From assembly GCF_003011895.2 (NCBI RefSeq), contig NZ_PXWF02000182.1:1-59258 (forward strand): DNA of 59,258 nt, in the 5' to 3' direction. The stretch is from Massilia glaciei (GTDB lineage Bacteria; Pseudomonadota; Gammaproteobacteria; Burkholderiales; Burkholderiaceae_D). The translations under genes and the position numbers were made by a program. Below are positions 1 to 9,513 of the stretch, piece by piece. The notes under the pieces are model-generated. The model ran no database searches. It was given only the letters and a program-made list of their open reading frames with translations, and had not been told where the DNA came from. How positions within the stretch are numbered: position 1 is the stretch's first letter; each line of letters starts with the position of its first letter.

Positions 1-61
1 ATTTAAGGGATGTTGTACTAGTTCGTCGAAACATGGCGAGAAACGCCCGATACCGCGCCGC

Positions 62-98
62 AAAGCACAGCAAGGCCTTGGCCTTGCTGTGCTTTTTT
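62..98 (+). terminator. Rho-independent terminator
   Basis: A perfect 12-bp stem (65-76 with 81-92, 4-nt loop), extended by three A-T pairs, runs into six T residues at 93-98. It would end a plus-strand transcript entering from left of the window. No gene can be assigned to bases 1-61. Confidence 0.85.
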
Positions 99-167
99 CC
101 TTGTCCCGGACCGGTTTCGCCACAATGATTGTTCAACCATCTTGCAATCGATGACGCCGGGGGCGAC

Positions 168-527
168 TTAAACGCGTTTTTCGGCGCGCGTTTGGCAGGC
201 AATGCACAGGCGCGCCTCGGGCCGCGCCTGCAGGCGCGAAAAACCGATGTTTTGGCCGCACTCGTCGCACATGCCGTAGCTGCCGTCGTCGAAGCGCGCC
301 AGCGCGCGCCTGATGGCGAGCGCCTGCGCGGCGTTGTGGCCGGCCGCCTCGAGCGCGAGGTCGTTGAGCAGGCGCACCGTCGCCTTGTCGGCGGGCGAGG
401 TTTCGATTTCCTCCACCGCGAGTTCGCGCGCGTTGGCGGGCGCGCTGGCCGGCGCGGCCAGGGCGCCGAGGCGTTCTTCGAGGATCGCCCTGAGCAGGGC
501 GAGCTGTTCCGGTGCCAGGCCGTTCAT
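168..527 (-). CDS. DksA/TraR-family zinc-finger protein
   Basis: About 119 residues. The C-terminus carries a C4 zinc-finger pattern, CDEC about 18 residues before CIAC, with the sequence DDGSYGMCDECG typical of the DksA/TraR C4 zinc finger. The N-terminal half is helical and alanine-rich. Family members bind the RNA polymerase secondary channel or act as small zinc-binding regulators. This one is shorter than DksA proper and lacks an obvious long coiled-coil tip, so a TraR/YbiI-like accessory role is likelier than the ppGpp cofactor itself. I chose the ATG at 527 because GGAG lies 8 nt upstream and the conserved region begins there; an upstream ATG at 575 only adds an arginine-rich stretch with no ribosome-binding site. 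It is a single gene, convergent with nothing. Confidence 0.8.
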   Translation of the reverse strand: MNGLAPEQLALLRAILEERLGALAAPASAPANARELAVEEIETSPADKATVRLLNDLALEAAGHNAAQALAIRRALARFDDGSYGMCDECGQNIGFSRLQARPEARLCIACQTRAEKRV

Positions 528-640
528 CGCGGAACTCCGTGTTGTTCGAAGGCAGCCGCGCCTCGGTCGACGCATGGCTAGCCTTTAGTGTAGCGCGATC
601 CGCGTGCGCCGGCGCACGCGTGGCTTTGGCGCGGCCCGTA

Positions 641-1192
641 TCAGGGCTTTTTGGCGGTCGCGTCGACCAGCGCGATCTGCTTGCGCACCTTGTCGAGAGC
701 GGGAACGATCAGCATCACCTGGTGCGTCATGACGGCGCCGCCGAGCGTGACCAGGCTGCCGGCGAGCCCGACGAGGTGGCCGATGTGGCCGATCTTGCGG
801 ATCGTTTCGGCGGCGTTGGCGGTGAGCGCCATGATGTGCTTTTGCTGCTGGCCGAGCTCGCTGACGACGCTGATCGCGGCGTCGGCATACAGGCCGTCGG
901 CGCGCTGGCGCAGCAACAGTTCCTCGTCGAACAGCGCGCGCGCCGCGTTTTGCTCGGACTCGCTCAGCGGGCCGTTGTTCTCCCTGATCTGGCGCAGGAT
1001 GCGGGCGTGGATCTCGTCGGCGCATTCGCCGAGCTGGTCGGCCAGCGCTTCGATCTCGGCCGCGTTCGACAAACCGTGTGGGGAATCGGCGCCGGCCGGC
1101 TCCGCTGCGGCCGGCGCCGGTGCTGCGGCAGTGAGTGCGGCGGCAGCCTTGGCGGCGGCGTCGGCCGCTTCTTGCGGGGTCAATTCTTTCAT
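641..1192 (-). CDS. Hypothetical helical protein with a hydrophobic segment
   Basis: 183 residues, family not recognised. The N-terminal 50 residues are alanine/proline-rich and low complexity. The middle is charged and helical, and residues about 135-165 form a glycine/valine/leucine-rich hydrophobic stretch that may be a membrane segment or buried helix pair. The gene starts 13 nt after the stop of the lipoprotein gene at 1206-2069 and is surely cotranscribed with it. The product may work with that lipoprotein at the cell envelope, but this rests on adjacency alone. Coding confidence is good because codon-position GC bias and the tight spacing fit; function is open. Confidence 0.7.
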   Translation of the reverse strand: MKELTPQEAADAAAKAAAALTAAAPAPAAAEPAGADSPHGLSNAAEIEALADQLGECADEIHARILRQIRENNGPLSESEQNAARALFDEELLLRQRADGLYADAAISVVSELGQQQKHIMALTANAAETIRKIGHIGHLVGLAGSLVTLGGAVMTHQVMLIVPALDKVRKQIALVDATAKKP

Positions 1193-1205
1193 GGTCGGTC
1201 TCCGG

Positions 1206-2069
1206 TCAAATCGAGGTGTCGTGCAAGCCTTCGCGGATCATGCGCAGGTCCTTGGTGTACTTGGCCAGCGTGAGCATCAGTTCGGCGCCGGTCATCTTGT
1301 CGAGGTTGTCGCGCAGCTTGCGGTGGCCCAGCGAGACCTTGCTCAAGCCTTGCATCGCGAGGTCGTAGCGCTTGTCGATGAGGCGGTATTCGATCGACTT
1401 GTTCAGGTAATGCACCTTGGCGAGCGTGACGAGCATGCGGTCCTGCGGCTTGTTCGAAAACGGGATGTCGATGTCGAAAATGCCGAGCACGATCTTTTGC
1501 TCGTTCTCGTTGGTCTTGGCGTAGTAGCGGGTGAGCGTGATCATCGCCTCGATCAGGGTTTGCAGGTCGGCGTCGCCGTCGCGCACCATCGATTCGACGC
1601 TGCGGCCCTGGTAGCCCGAGGCGATCACGCGCGTGAGCAGGCGCGTCAGGCCGGTGTAGGCGACCACGTGCTTTTGCTCGATGCCGCTGTCGGCGAAGGC
1701 CTTCAGGCCGGTGCCGAGATCGTCGAGCTTGGCGGTCAGGTCGAAGCGCTCGTCGCCGGCGAGCAAACTGAGCGTTTGCATGTAGAGCACCACCGTTTTC
1801 TGCACGCTCTGGAAATCGTCGTAGGCCGCGCGCCGCTTGGCGTCGTTCTCCTTGGCGATCTTGTCGGCCGCCGCCGTCAGGTAGGGTTGCTCGCGCACGT
1901 AGGTGTCGCGGAAGCGGCTCGACAATTCTGAGTAGCCGCCCAGCTTGGCGGAGGCGTCGGCGAACTCGCGCACTTCGGACAGACTGACTTTTCCGGTGCT
2001 GGCGCAGCCCCCGAAAAGGAGGCTGACGGCGAGGGCTGCACAGACGGTAAGGGAGCGGCTTGCGTTCAT
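1206..2069 (-). CDS. Predicted lipoprotein of unknown function
   Basis: 287 residues. It begins with a type II signal peptide ending in the lipobox LFGGC, so Cys at about residue 20 should be lipidated and the mature protein anchored in the outer or inner membrane. The rest is helical and charged with no motif I can name. The ATG at 2069 is preceded by GAGAGGAT and starts the signal peptide; longer in-frame starts further upstream would bury the signal and are rejected. It is the first gene of a two-gene operon with 641-1192 and diverges from the oxidoreductase at 2227, leaving a 157-bp shared upstream region with an inverted repeat. Confidence 0.8.
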   Translation of the reverse strand: MNASRSLTVCAALAVSLLFGGCASTGKVSLSEVREFADASAKLGGYSELSSRFRDTYVREQPYLTAAADKIAKENDAKRRAAYDDFQSVQKTVVLYMQTLSLLAGDERFDLTAKLDDLGTGLKAFADSGIEQKHVVAYTGLTRLLTRVIASGYQGRSVESMVRDGDADLQTLIEAMITLTRYYAKTNENEQKIVLGIFDIDIPFSNKPQDRMLVTLAKVHYLNKSIEYRLIDKRYDLAMQGLSKVSLGHRKLRDNLDKMTGAELMLTLAKYTKDLRMIREGLHDTSI

Positions 2070-2119
2070 GGGGATCCTCTCGGGCGGCGCGAAAATGGCG
2101 TACCGGAAGGCCCCATTCT

Positions 2120-2140
2120 TGCCTCTGTGGCATAGAGGCA
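2120..2140. promoter_or_regulatory. Inverted repeat in divergent intergenic region
   Basis: TGCCTCT at 2120-2126 and its complement AGAGGCA at 2134-2140 are separated by 7 nt. The repeat lies between the divergent lipoprotein and oxidoreductase genes, so it could be an operator acting on either. No regulator can be matched to it. Confidence 0.3.
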
Positions 2141-2226
2141 TCTTGCTCAAGGTCAAGCTTGTAGTGCTTGGCGGTAAAATGCGGCGGAGGGTCCCCGTCC
2201 GCGGCGCCCATTCCGAAGGAACCACC

Positions 2227-3447
2227 ATGTCCAAGCCACCCCAATATGACGTGATCGTGTTCGGCGCGACCAGCTTCGTCGGGCAGATTTTGTGCCGCGT
2301 GCTGACCGAGCAGTGCGCCGGCCAGTTCGTGTGGGCCGCGGCCGGCAGGTCGCGCTCGAAACTGGAACAGGTGCGCGCGCAACTGGGTCCGGCGGGCGTT
2401 GGCGTGCCGCTGATCGTGGCCGACGCGGCCAGCGCCGACGACATGCGCGCGCTGTGCGCGCGGGCGCGGTTGGTCGTCTCGACGGTGGGGCCGTACGCGC
2501 TGTACGGCGAGCAACTGGTCAAGGCCTGCGCCCAGACCGGCACCGACTACTGCGACCTGACCGGCGAGGTGCAATGGGTGCGCCGCATGATCGAATGCTA
2601 CCAGGACAGCGCGCGCGCGTCGGGCGCGCGCATCGTCCATTGCTGCGGCTTCGATTCGATCCCGTCCGACCTCGGCGTGCGCTTCCTGCAGCGCGAAGCG
2701 CGACAACGCTTCGGCCAGCCGTGCACCAGCGTCAAGATGCGCGTCAAGGCGATGGCGGGGACGGTCTCGGGCGGCACTTGCGCGAGCCTGGTCAACATCG
2801 CCAGGGAGGCGGCGGCCGACCCGGCCGTGCGGCGCGAGCTGGCCGACCCGTATTCGATCTGCCCGCCCGGGCATGGCTTGAGCGCGCGCCAGAACGCCGC
2901 CGCGAGGGCCGATTACGACGCCGACTTCAAGACCTGGACCGCGCCATTCTTGATGGCGGGCATCAACACGCGCGTCGTGCACCGCTCGAACGCGCTCTTG
3001 AACGCGGCCTACGGCAGGGAGTTCACCTACGACGAGGCGACCATGGCCAAGGGCTGGCTGCGGGCGCAGGGCTTCACGCTCGGGATCGGCGCGTTCATGC
3101 TCGCGCTCGGCGTCGCGCCCCTGCGCGGGGTGATCGAGCGGCGCGTGCTGCCGCAGCCGGGCGAGGGGCCGAGCCCGGAGGCGCAGGCGAAGGGTTTTTT
3201 CGACTTCCGCTTTTTGGGCACGACCGCGCACGGCCCGCAGTTGCGGGTCAAGGTCACCGGCGACCGCGATCCGGGCTACGGCTCGACCGCCAGGATGCTG
3301 GCGCAGGCGGCCGCCTGCCTGCTGCTCGACGTGCCGCGCACGGAGCGCGGCGGCGGTTTCTGGACCCCGGCCACGGTGTTCGGCGACAAGCTCATCGCGC
3401 GCCTCGAGGCGCACGCGGGGCTGCGCTTCACGGTGCTCGAGGCGTGA
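2227..3447 (+). CDS. Saccharopine dehydrogenase-like oxidoreductase
   Basis: 406 residues. The N-terminus is a Rossmann dinucleotide fold with the loop VFGATSFVG at residues 10-18, followed by the pattern of the saccharopine dehydrogenase NADP-binding family (STVGPYALYG, YCDLTGEVQW, HCCGFDSIPSDLG). The C-terminal half is the SCCPDH/trans-acting enoyl-reductase type, not true lysine-pathway saccharopine dehydrogenase. Relatives include human SCCPDH and mycobacterial lipid enoyl reductases, so a lipid or acyl substrate is plausible but not shown. The start at 2227 has GAAGGA 6 nt upstream; the long in-frame N-terminal extension available upstream reads as noncoding. Monocistronic as far as can be seen. 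Confidence 0.85.
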   Translation: MSKPPQYDVIVFGATSFVGQILCRVLTEQCAGQFVWAAAGRSRSKLEQVRAQLGPAGVGVPLIVADAASADDMRALCARARLVVSTVGPYALYGEQLVKACAQTGTDYCDLTGEVQWVRRMIECYQDSARASGARIVHCCGFDSIPSDLGVRFLQREARQRFGQPCTSVKMRVKAMAGTVSGGTCASLVNIAREAAADPAVRRELADPYSICPPGHGLSARQNAAARADYDADFKTWTAPFLMAGINTRVVHRSNALLNAAYGREFTYDEATMAKGWLRAQGFTLGIGAFMLALGVAPLRGVIERRVLPQPGEGPSPEAQAKGFFDFRFLGTTAHGPQLRVKVTGDRDPGYGSTARMLAQAAACLLLDVPRTERGGGFWTPATVFGDKLIARLEAHAGLRFTVLEA

Positions 3448-3510
3448 CAGATTAATTATAGGGGTATAGGGCTGCACCTCCAGCTTGATGGCGAAGCCCG
3501 TATTTTCGGG

Positions 3511-4088
3511 GTGGAACAAGCTTTCCGGCCGTGGCGAGCGATGCTGGACATGCATAAGCGGAGCACGCAGTCACCGATAAGCGACGCCATCACCGAATTG
3601 GAGGAAACGCTGGGAGCGAAGTTGCTGCTGCGTTCACGCGGCGGCTGCGCGCCGACCGAAGCGGGCCACCGCGCGCTGGGCAAGGCGCGCCCCTCGCTCG
3701 CCTTGCACGCCCCCGTGGACTGGGCGCAATTGAAGGCGCTGCCGTACATCCAGTTCGCCTGCCCGGGCGCGCTGGCAATGCTTGACCATTGCCGCGCGGC
3801 GGGGTTCACGGCCGACGTCGCGCGCACCGTCGCGACCGAAAGCGCGATCGCGGCCATGGTCGGGCATGGAACCGGCTATTCGATCTTGCCAAGACTTGCG
3901 GTGTCCCCGATCCGCAACAGGTCAACATCGTCGCCCTGCCATTTCCGGCGCGGCGGCGCTTTGCGTTGCTCACTTTGGCCGGCGCGTCGCGCATGAAGGC
4001 GGTGCAGATCGCGCTGCGTTATGTCGGCAACCGGCGCATCGTGGCAAACAGCCCGGCCTTCCGGGCCGGCCATTTAAGCTGGTCGTGA
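3511..4088 (+). pseudogene. Decayed LysR-family regulator
   Basis: Pieces of a LysR regulator remain. The second half of the DNA-binding domain is recognisable (ISDAITELEETLGAKLL followed by PTEAGHRAL), but its first helix is missing. It is joined directly to the distal half of the substrate-binding domain (PYIQFACPGALAMLDHCRAAG, MVGHGTGYSILPRLA), so roughly 100 residues between the two are deleted. The frame then shifts at about 3895: the continuation GVPDPQQVNIVALPF is in another frame, and one extra base near 3896 would restore it. With the start lost, an internal deletion and a frameshift, this is a pseudogene rather than an active regulator. Its tail overlaps the end of the convergent GNAT gene. 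Confidence 0.7.
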
Positions 4089-4631
4089 CGGCGCCGCGCC
4101 GGCAAGCACCAGCCGCATCGCTTGTTCGAACAGCGGCGTGCCCGCGCGCGGGGTCGCCGGGCCGACGTCGTGGAACCCCTCGCGCAGGTAGAGCCGCGCG
4201 GCGGCGCTGCCGCCGCAGGTCACGCTTAGCTGGACCGACAGCGCATTTTTTGATCGGGCCCAGTTGATAGCCTCGCGCAGCAGGGCGGCGGCGACGCCGC
4301 GGCCGCGGCCTTCCGGCGCGACCCACATCTGGAAGATATTGACCACCGCCGGATCGTCGGCATCGCGCTTGGCCCACACCTGCCCGACGGCCGCTCCCGC
4401 GAGCTCGGCGACGAGCGGATAGTCGTGGCCCGAGGTCCCCGCCGCGGCTAGGCGCTCGGCCCAGGCCACCGGCGGGCGGGCTTGTTCGGAGGCCAGCGTG
4501 CTGCAAAACATGTCGGGCGCGTTGGCCAGCGCGCGCAGGCGCACTTCGCGGTAGATCGGCGCCTCGTCGGCGGCGAGCACGCGGATGACGAGCGGTGGTT
4601 GCGGTTGTGACATTTGACCCTTGGGTTTCAT
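4074..4631 (-). CDS. GNAT-family N-acetyltransferase
   Basis: 185 residues from the ATG at 4631, or 179 from an alternative ATG at 4613. The acetyl-CoA-binding motif A appears as RGRGVAAALLREA at about residues 110-122, preceded by the beta strand VNIFQMWVAPEG and followed by ARLYLREGFHDVG, the standard GNAT end. Substrate unknown. The 4631 start overlaps the hyi stop codon as ATGA, which favours translational coupling; the 4613 start has the better ribosome-binding site (AAGGG). It is the last gene of the MarR-hyi-GNAT operon. Confidence 0.85.
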   Translation of the reverse strand: MKPKGQMSQPQPPLVIRVLAADEAPIYREVRLRALANAPDMFCSTLASEQARPPVAWAERLAAAGTSGHDYPLVAELAGAAVGQVWAKRDADDPAVVNIFQMWVAPEGRGRGVAAALLREAINWARSKNALSVQLSVTCGGSAAARLYLREGFHDVGPATPRAGTPLFEQAMRLVLAGAAPSRPA

Positions 4632-5407
4632 TGTTGGACGGCCTGGCGCCACACCAAGCCTTCCACGGTGGCGCCTAGCGGAATGTACTCGCAGCCGATC
4701 CAGCCATTGTAGCCGAGCGCGTCGATCAGTTTCAGCAGGGCAGGGAAGTCGATCCCGCCCGTTCCCGGCTCGTGCCGTCCGGGCGCGTCCGCCAGCTGCA
4801 TGTGGGCGATCAGGGGCAGGTGCGCGCGGATGGTCTCGGCCAGGGCGCCCTCCATGCGCTGCATATGGTAGATGTCGTATTGCATGAACAGATTGCCGGC
4901 GCCGCACTCGGCGATGACGGCGGCCGCCTGCGCGCTGCCGGTCAAAAAATAGCCGGGCATGTCGAAGCTGTTGATCGGCTCGATCAACAGGCGCATGCCG
5001 TGCTCCCCGAGCCGAGCCGCCGCGTAGCGCAGGTTCGATACATAGGTGGCGTGCGCGGTTTCCCGGTCCGCCGACGAGGGCACGATGCCGGCCATGCAAT
5101 GGAGGCGTTCGACCCCGAGGCCGCGCGCGTATTCGAGCGCGAGCGCGACGCTGTCCCTGAATTGGGCCACCCGCAGCGGGTCGCACGCCATGCCGCGGTC
5201 GCCCGCATCCCAGTCGCCGCAGGGAAGGTTGTGCAGCACCAGCTCGAGCTTGTTGCGCGCCAGTTCGCGGGCGATGTGACCGGCCTCGAACGAATACGGA
5301 AACAGGAATTCAACCGCCTCGAAACCGGCCTCGGCGGCGGCCTCGAAGCGATCGAGGAAGGGCAGCTCCTTGAACAGCAAGCTCAGGTTGGCGGCGAATT
5401 TCGGCAT
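4628..5407 (-). CDS. hyi: Hydroxypyruvate isomerase-type TIM-barrel enzyme
   Basis: 259 residues, the normal length of Hyi. The AP-endonuclease-2 / xylose-isomerase-like barrel is evident from MPKFAANLSLLFKELPFLDR at the N-terminus, LIEPINSFDMPGYFL (metal-ligand Glu), FMQYDIYHMQRMEG (Asp and His ligands) and the closing IGCEYIPLG with the last Glu ligand. The family interconverts hydroxypyruvate and tartronate semialdehyde in glyoxylate metabolism; related enzymes act on other 2-oxo sugars, and no glyoxylate carboligase or tartronate reductase is nearby. The start overlaps the MarR gene stop by one base (TGATG) and the stop overlaps the acetyltransferase start, so the three genes form one operon. 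Confidence 0.85.
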   Translation of the reverse strand: MPKFAANLSLLFKELPFLDRFEAAAEAGFEAVEFLFPYSFEAGHIARELARNKLELVLHNLPCGDWDAGDRGMACDPLRVAQFRDSVALALEYARGLGVERLHCMAGIVPSSADRETAHATYVSNLRYAAARLGEHGMRLLIEPINSFDMPGYFLTGSAQAAAVIAECGAGNLFMQYDIYHMQRMEGALAETIRAHLPLIAHMQLADAPGRHEPGTGGIDFPALLKLIDALGYNGWIGCEYIPLGATVEGLVWRQAVQQ

Positions 5408-5880
5408 CAGGAATTGGACAGGTTCATGCCCGCGATCTGCCCCAGCACGAGGCCGAGCGCGTCGAGCTGTCCGGGGGTGGCGCCGCCCAGCGACTCCTGG
5501 CAGATACCGCGCGCCGTCGTGGTCGCCTCGCCCAGCAGGGTTTGGCCGGCCCCGGTGATCACGGCATAGCCGACGCGCGCGTCGCGCGGATCGCTCTGGC
5601 GCGCGACCAGGCCGATTTTTTCGAGCGGCAGCAGGGTGCGCGTCACGCCCGATGCCGTCAGCGCCAGCCGTTCGGCCAGGTCGACCCGGCGCAGTCGTCC
5701 GCCCGCGGCGCGGCTCAGGTGGTGCAGCAGCACGTAGTCGCCGAAGCCGATGCCGTGCACGCTGCCCAGGGTGTTGTCGAGCCGGCGGCCCAGCACCGCC
5801 TGGGCGCGCGCCATCCGTACGCAAAAGTCGAGCGCCGCGTCGGCGCCATGGCCGGTGGCCGGCTGGTCGGAGGTGCCCAT
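5407..5880 (-). CDS. MarR-family transcriptional regulator
   Basis: 157 residues. A winged helix-turn-helix covers about residues 45-120: LRRVDLAERLALTASGVTRTL is the recognition region and RQSDPRDARVGYAVITGAG the wing, as in MarR/SlyA proteins. It is the first gene of the operon with hyi and the acetyltransferase and probably autoregulates it. The leader just upstream (5881-5935) contains ATTTATGCTTGAGTTGTCAA-like AT-rich sequence that could hold the promoter. The ligand cannot be predicted. Confidence 0.88.
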   Translation of the reverse strand: MGTSDQPATGHGADAALDFCVRMARAQAVLGRRLDNTLGSVHGIGFGDYVLLHHLSRAAGGRLRRVDLAERLALTASGVTRTLLPLEKIGLVARQSDPRDARVGYAVITGAGQTLLGEATTTARGICQESLGGATPGQLDALGLVLGQIAGMNLSNS

Positions 5881-6032
5881 AGTGTCCTTGTGCTTGATTT
5901 ATGCTTGAGTTGTCAACTCTATGGCAATCATCGGATGGATGGGGATTTTTTTTCAAGCGGACGTAAAAACAGCCACCGCGGCCTGCGCCGGGGTGGCTGT
6001 TGTCGCCGCGGCCATGCGGCCGCGTTCGTGTC

Positions 6033-7400
<1,368 letters not shown>

Positions 7401-7540
7401 GATAACTTTATGGTGGAGATCGGCCCGTCGCCAAATGAGGGCGCCAGTCGCAGGCAATCAGAGTGAGAGAACGGGGCGGCAAGACACTGGAGGCAAGGCC
7501 GCCCGGGGGGCAGTATAACAGCCCGGGGGAAATGACGAGC

Positions 7541-7588
7541 AAACGCCCGGAGAAACGCCCGGAGAAACGCCCGGAGAAACGCCCGGAG
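7541..7588. repeat. 12-bp tandem repeat, 4 perfect copies
   Basis: The unit AAACGCCCGGAG is repeated four times without mismatch (7541-7588) and followed by one degenerate copy to 7600. It lies 37 nt beyond the suhB stop and upstream of the helicase gene. The array is too short and has no spacers, so it is not CRISPR. Confidence 0.9.
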
Positions 7589-7624
7589 ATGCGCCCCGGG
7601 CGCGCCGCCGGCGGCGGCGAACGA

Positions 7625-8413
7625 CTAGGCGAACGGCCCGAGCAGCGTGACCATCTGGCCGAACACCTTCGGGCTGGCGGCCAGGATGTCGCCCTTGCTC
7701 ATATACCCGGACTCGCCCGAGAACTCGCCGCAGATGCCGCCGGCCTCGGTCACCAGCAGCGAGCCGGCGGCCAGGTCCCAGGGCTTGAGGCCCTTCTCGA
7801 AGAAGCCGTCGCTGCGCCCGGCCGCCACGTTGGCCAGCTCGAGCGCGGCCGAGCCGGCGCTGCGGATCGCCTGGCAGCGCTCGGACACGAGCGCGTACAT
7901 GCGCAGGTATTCGTCGAGCGCCTTGGGGCCGGCCGCGTGGCCGGAGCAGAGCAGCGCGTTGGCGATGCGGTCGAGCTTGGTGACGCGGATGCGCTTGTCG
8001 TTGAGGAAGGCGCCGCCGCCCTTGCTGGCGGTGAACAGGTCGTTGCGCACCGGGTCGTACACGACGGCCTGGGTGATGATGCCGCGCTGCTGCAGCGCGA
8101 TCGAGACGCAATAGTTGGGGTAGCCGTGCATGAAGTTGGTGGTGCCGTCGATCGGGTCGATGATCCACGCGAATTCGCTCTCGTCGTTCATGTTGGCGGA
8201 GGCGCCGGACTCCTCGGCGAGGACCGCGTGGTCGGGATAGGCCTTGAGCAAGGTCTCGATGATCGCCTGCTCGGCCGCCTGGTCCACATCGGTGACGAAG
8301 TCGTTGTGTTGTTTTTCAGTGATGGTGACGCGGTCGATGTCGAACGACGCGCGCTGGATCACGGTGGCGGCGCGGCGGGCGGCTTTGATCGCCGTATTGA
8401 GCATTGGGTGCAT
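7625..8413 (-). CDS. suhB: Inositol-1-monophosphatase (SuhB)
   Basis: 262 residues, normal for the family. The two metal-binding signatures are intact: WIIDPIDGTTNFMHGYPN at about residues 82-99 and WDLAAGSLLVTEAGG at about 213-227, with the upstream LAEESG glutamates. The family hydrolyses inositol monophosphate; in proteobacteria SuhB also binds the NusA/RNA polymerase complex in rRNA antitermination. The start at 8413 (MHPMLNTAIKAARRA) matches other SuhB proteins. It diverges from trmJ across 192 bp, an arrangement common in proteobacteria. Confidence 0.93.
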   Translation of the reverse strand: MHPMLNTAIKAARRAATVIQRASFDIDRVTITEKQHNDFVTDVDQAAEQAIIETLLKAYPDHAVLAEESGASANMNDESEFAWIIDPIDGTTNFMHGYPNYCVSIALQQRGIITQAVVYDPVRNDLFTASKGGGAFLNDKRIRVTKLDRIANALLCSGHAAGPKALDEYLRMYALVSERCQAIRSAGSAALELANVAAGRSDGFFEKGLKPWDLAAGSLLVTEAGGICGEFSGESGYMSKGDILAASPKVFGQMVTLLGPFA

Positions 8414-8605
8414 GTGGAGCTTCCGTTAAAAGAACGCTACGCGCCCACGGCGCCCCCACGGGCACAGCAAACGGTAATGAACAAGAGTGAATTAAAGAGC
8501 GGCGCGGCGGCGAAATGGTTAGAATCCCGGGCTGGAGGTCGATGGCGCTGCCATCCATTCCGCCCGAAACATCCCCTTCGACACCGCGCGATTGCGCTAT
8601 TTTAA

Positions 8606-9361
8606 ATGAACCTGCCCGAAATCGACACTTCTGTTTTCAAACGCCTGCGCTTCGTGCTCGTCGAAACTAGCCGGGCCGGCAACATTGGCGCGGCGGCAAG
8701 GGCCGTGAAAACGATGGGATTCTCCGACCTGGTGCTGGTCAACCCGCGCTTTCCCGACGCCTGCGGCGACCCCGAGGCCATCGCCTTCGCCAGCGGCGCC
8801 CAGGATGTGCTCGACGGCGCGCGCATCGTCGGCAGCATGGCCGAGGCGCTCGAGGGCTGCAATTTTGCCGCCGCCGTGTCGGCGCGGCTGCGCGCGTTCT
8901 CGCCGCCGGTGTGGGCGCCGCGCCAGTTCGCCGGCCACATGGCGGGGCAGGGCGATCTGCGCGGCGCGCTCATCTTCGGCAACGAGCGCTTCGGGCTGCC
9001 CAACGAGCTCGTCGAGCAGTGCAATGTGCTCATCAACATCCCGGCCAACCCCGGCTACTCGTCCCTCAACCTGGCCCAGGCGCTGATGGTGCTCGCCTAC
9101 GAGTGCCGGGTCGCGACCGAGGAGGGGGCCGCGCCGGCGCCCGGATTCGGTTTTTCGGGCGCGGCGGCCGGCATGGACCAGATCGAGGGCATGTACGGGC
9201 ACCTCGAGCAGGCGCTGGTGGCGATCGACTTCCTCGACGCCGGCAATCCGAAAAAACTCATGCCGCGCCTGCGCCGCCTGTTCGCGCGCACCCAGCTCGA
9301 AACCGAGGAAGTCAACATCCTGCGCGGCATCGCGCGCCAGATATTGAAGACGCGCGACTGA
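8606..9361 (+). CDS. trmJ: tRNA (cytidine/uridine-32-2'-O)-methyltransferase TrmJ
   Basis: 251 residues. SPOUT-class methyltransferase: the N-terminal VLVETSRAGNIGAAARAVK motif and the trefoil-knot SAM site (IFGNERFGLPNELV, then INIPANPGYSSLNLAQALMV) are complete. TrmJ methylates the ribose of residue 32 in the anticodon loop of several tRNAs. The C-terminal 80 residues form the TrmJ-specific helical extension. It diverges from suhB; the 192-bp gap should contain both promoters. Confidence 0.93.
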   Translation: MNLPEIDTSVFKRLRFVLVETSRAGNIGAAARAVKTMGFSDLVLVNPRFPDACGDPEAIAFASGAQDVLDGARIVGSMAEALEGCNFAAAVSARLRAFSPPVWAPRQFAGHMAGQGDLRGALIFGNERFGLPNELVEQCNVLINIPANPGYSSLNLAQALMVLAYECRVATEEGAAPAPGFGFSGAAAGMDQIEGMYGHLEQALVAIDFLDAGNPKKLMPRLRRLFARTQLETEEVNILRGIARQILKTRD

Positions 9362-9460
9362 ACAAACGGCACGGGGATTATCCATCTGTTAAATCCGGCT
9401 TTTCTTGTCGCTCTCCATGGAGGAAAAGGCGATTTACGACCGTGCTCGATTCGTGTTAAC

Positions 9461-9496
9461 GTAATGCAAAGCGTGATGCAAAGCGTGATACAAAGC
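9461..9496. repeat. 12-bp tandem repeat just before a start codon
   Basis: Three copies of a 12-mer close to GTGATGCAAAGC (9461-9472, 9473-9484, 9485-9496; two single-base variants), ending 17 nt before the ATG at 9514. The units contain potential ATG/GTG codons, so copy number could affect initiation. Confidence 0.85.
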
Positions 9497-9513
9497 GCGT
9501 GCGCGGGGTGCCC

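Noticed and set aside
7541-7600. Possible CRISPR array
   Set aside because: Units are directly adjacent, 12 bp long, with no spacers and no cas genes. The same holds for 19442-19580, 21009-21079 and 41914-41969.
7463-8605. Plus-strand frame encoding KRPE repeats
   Set aside because: It runs antisense through suhB; the repeat peptide is only the translation of the 12-bp DNA repeat.
9499-9513. GTG start for the PAS-GGDEF-EAL gene
   Set aside because: The ATG at 9514 has a better-spaced GGGGTG, while the GTG abuts the tandem repeat.
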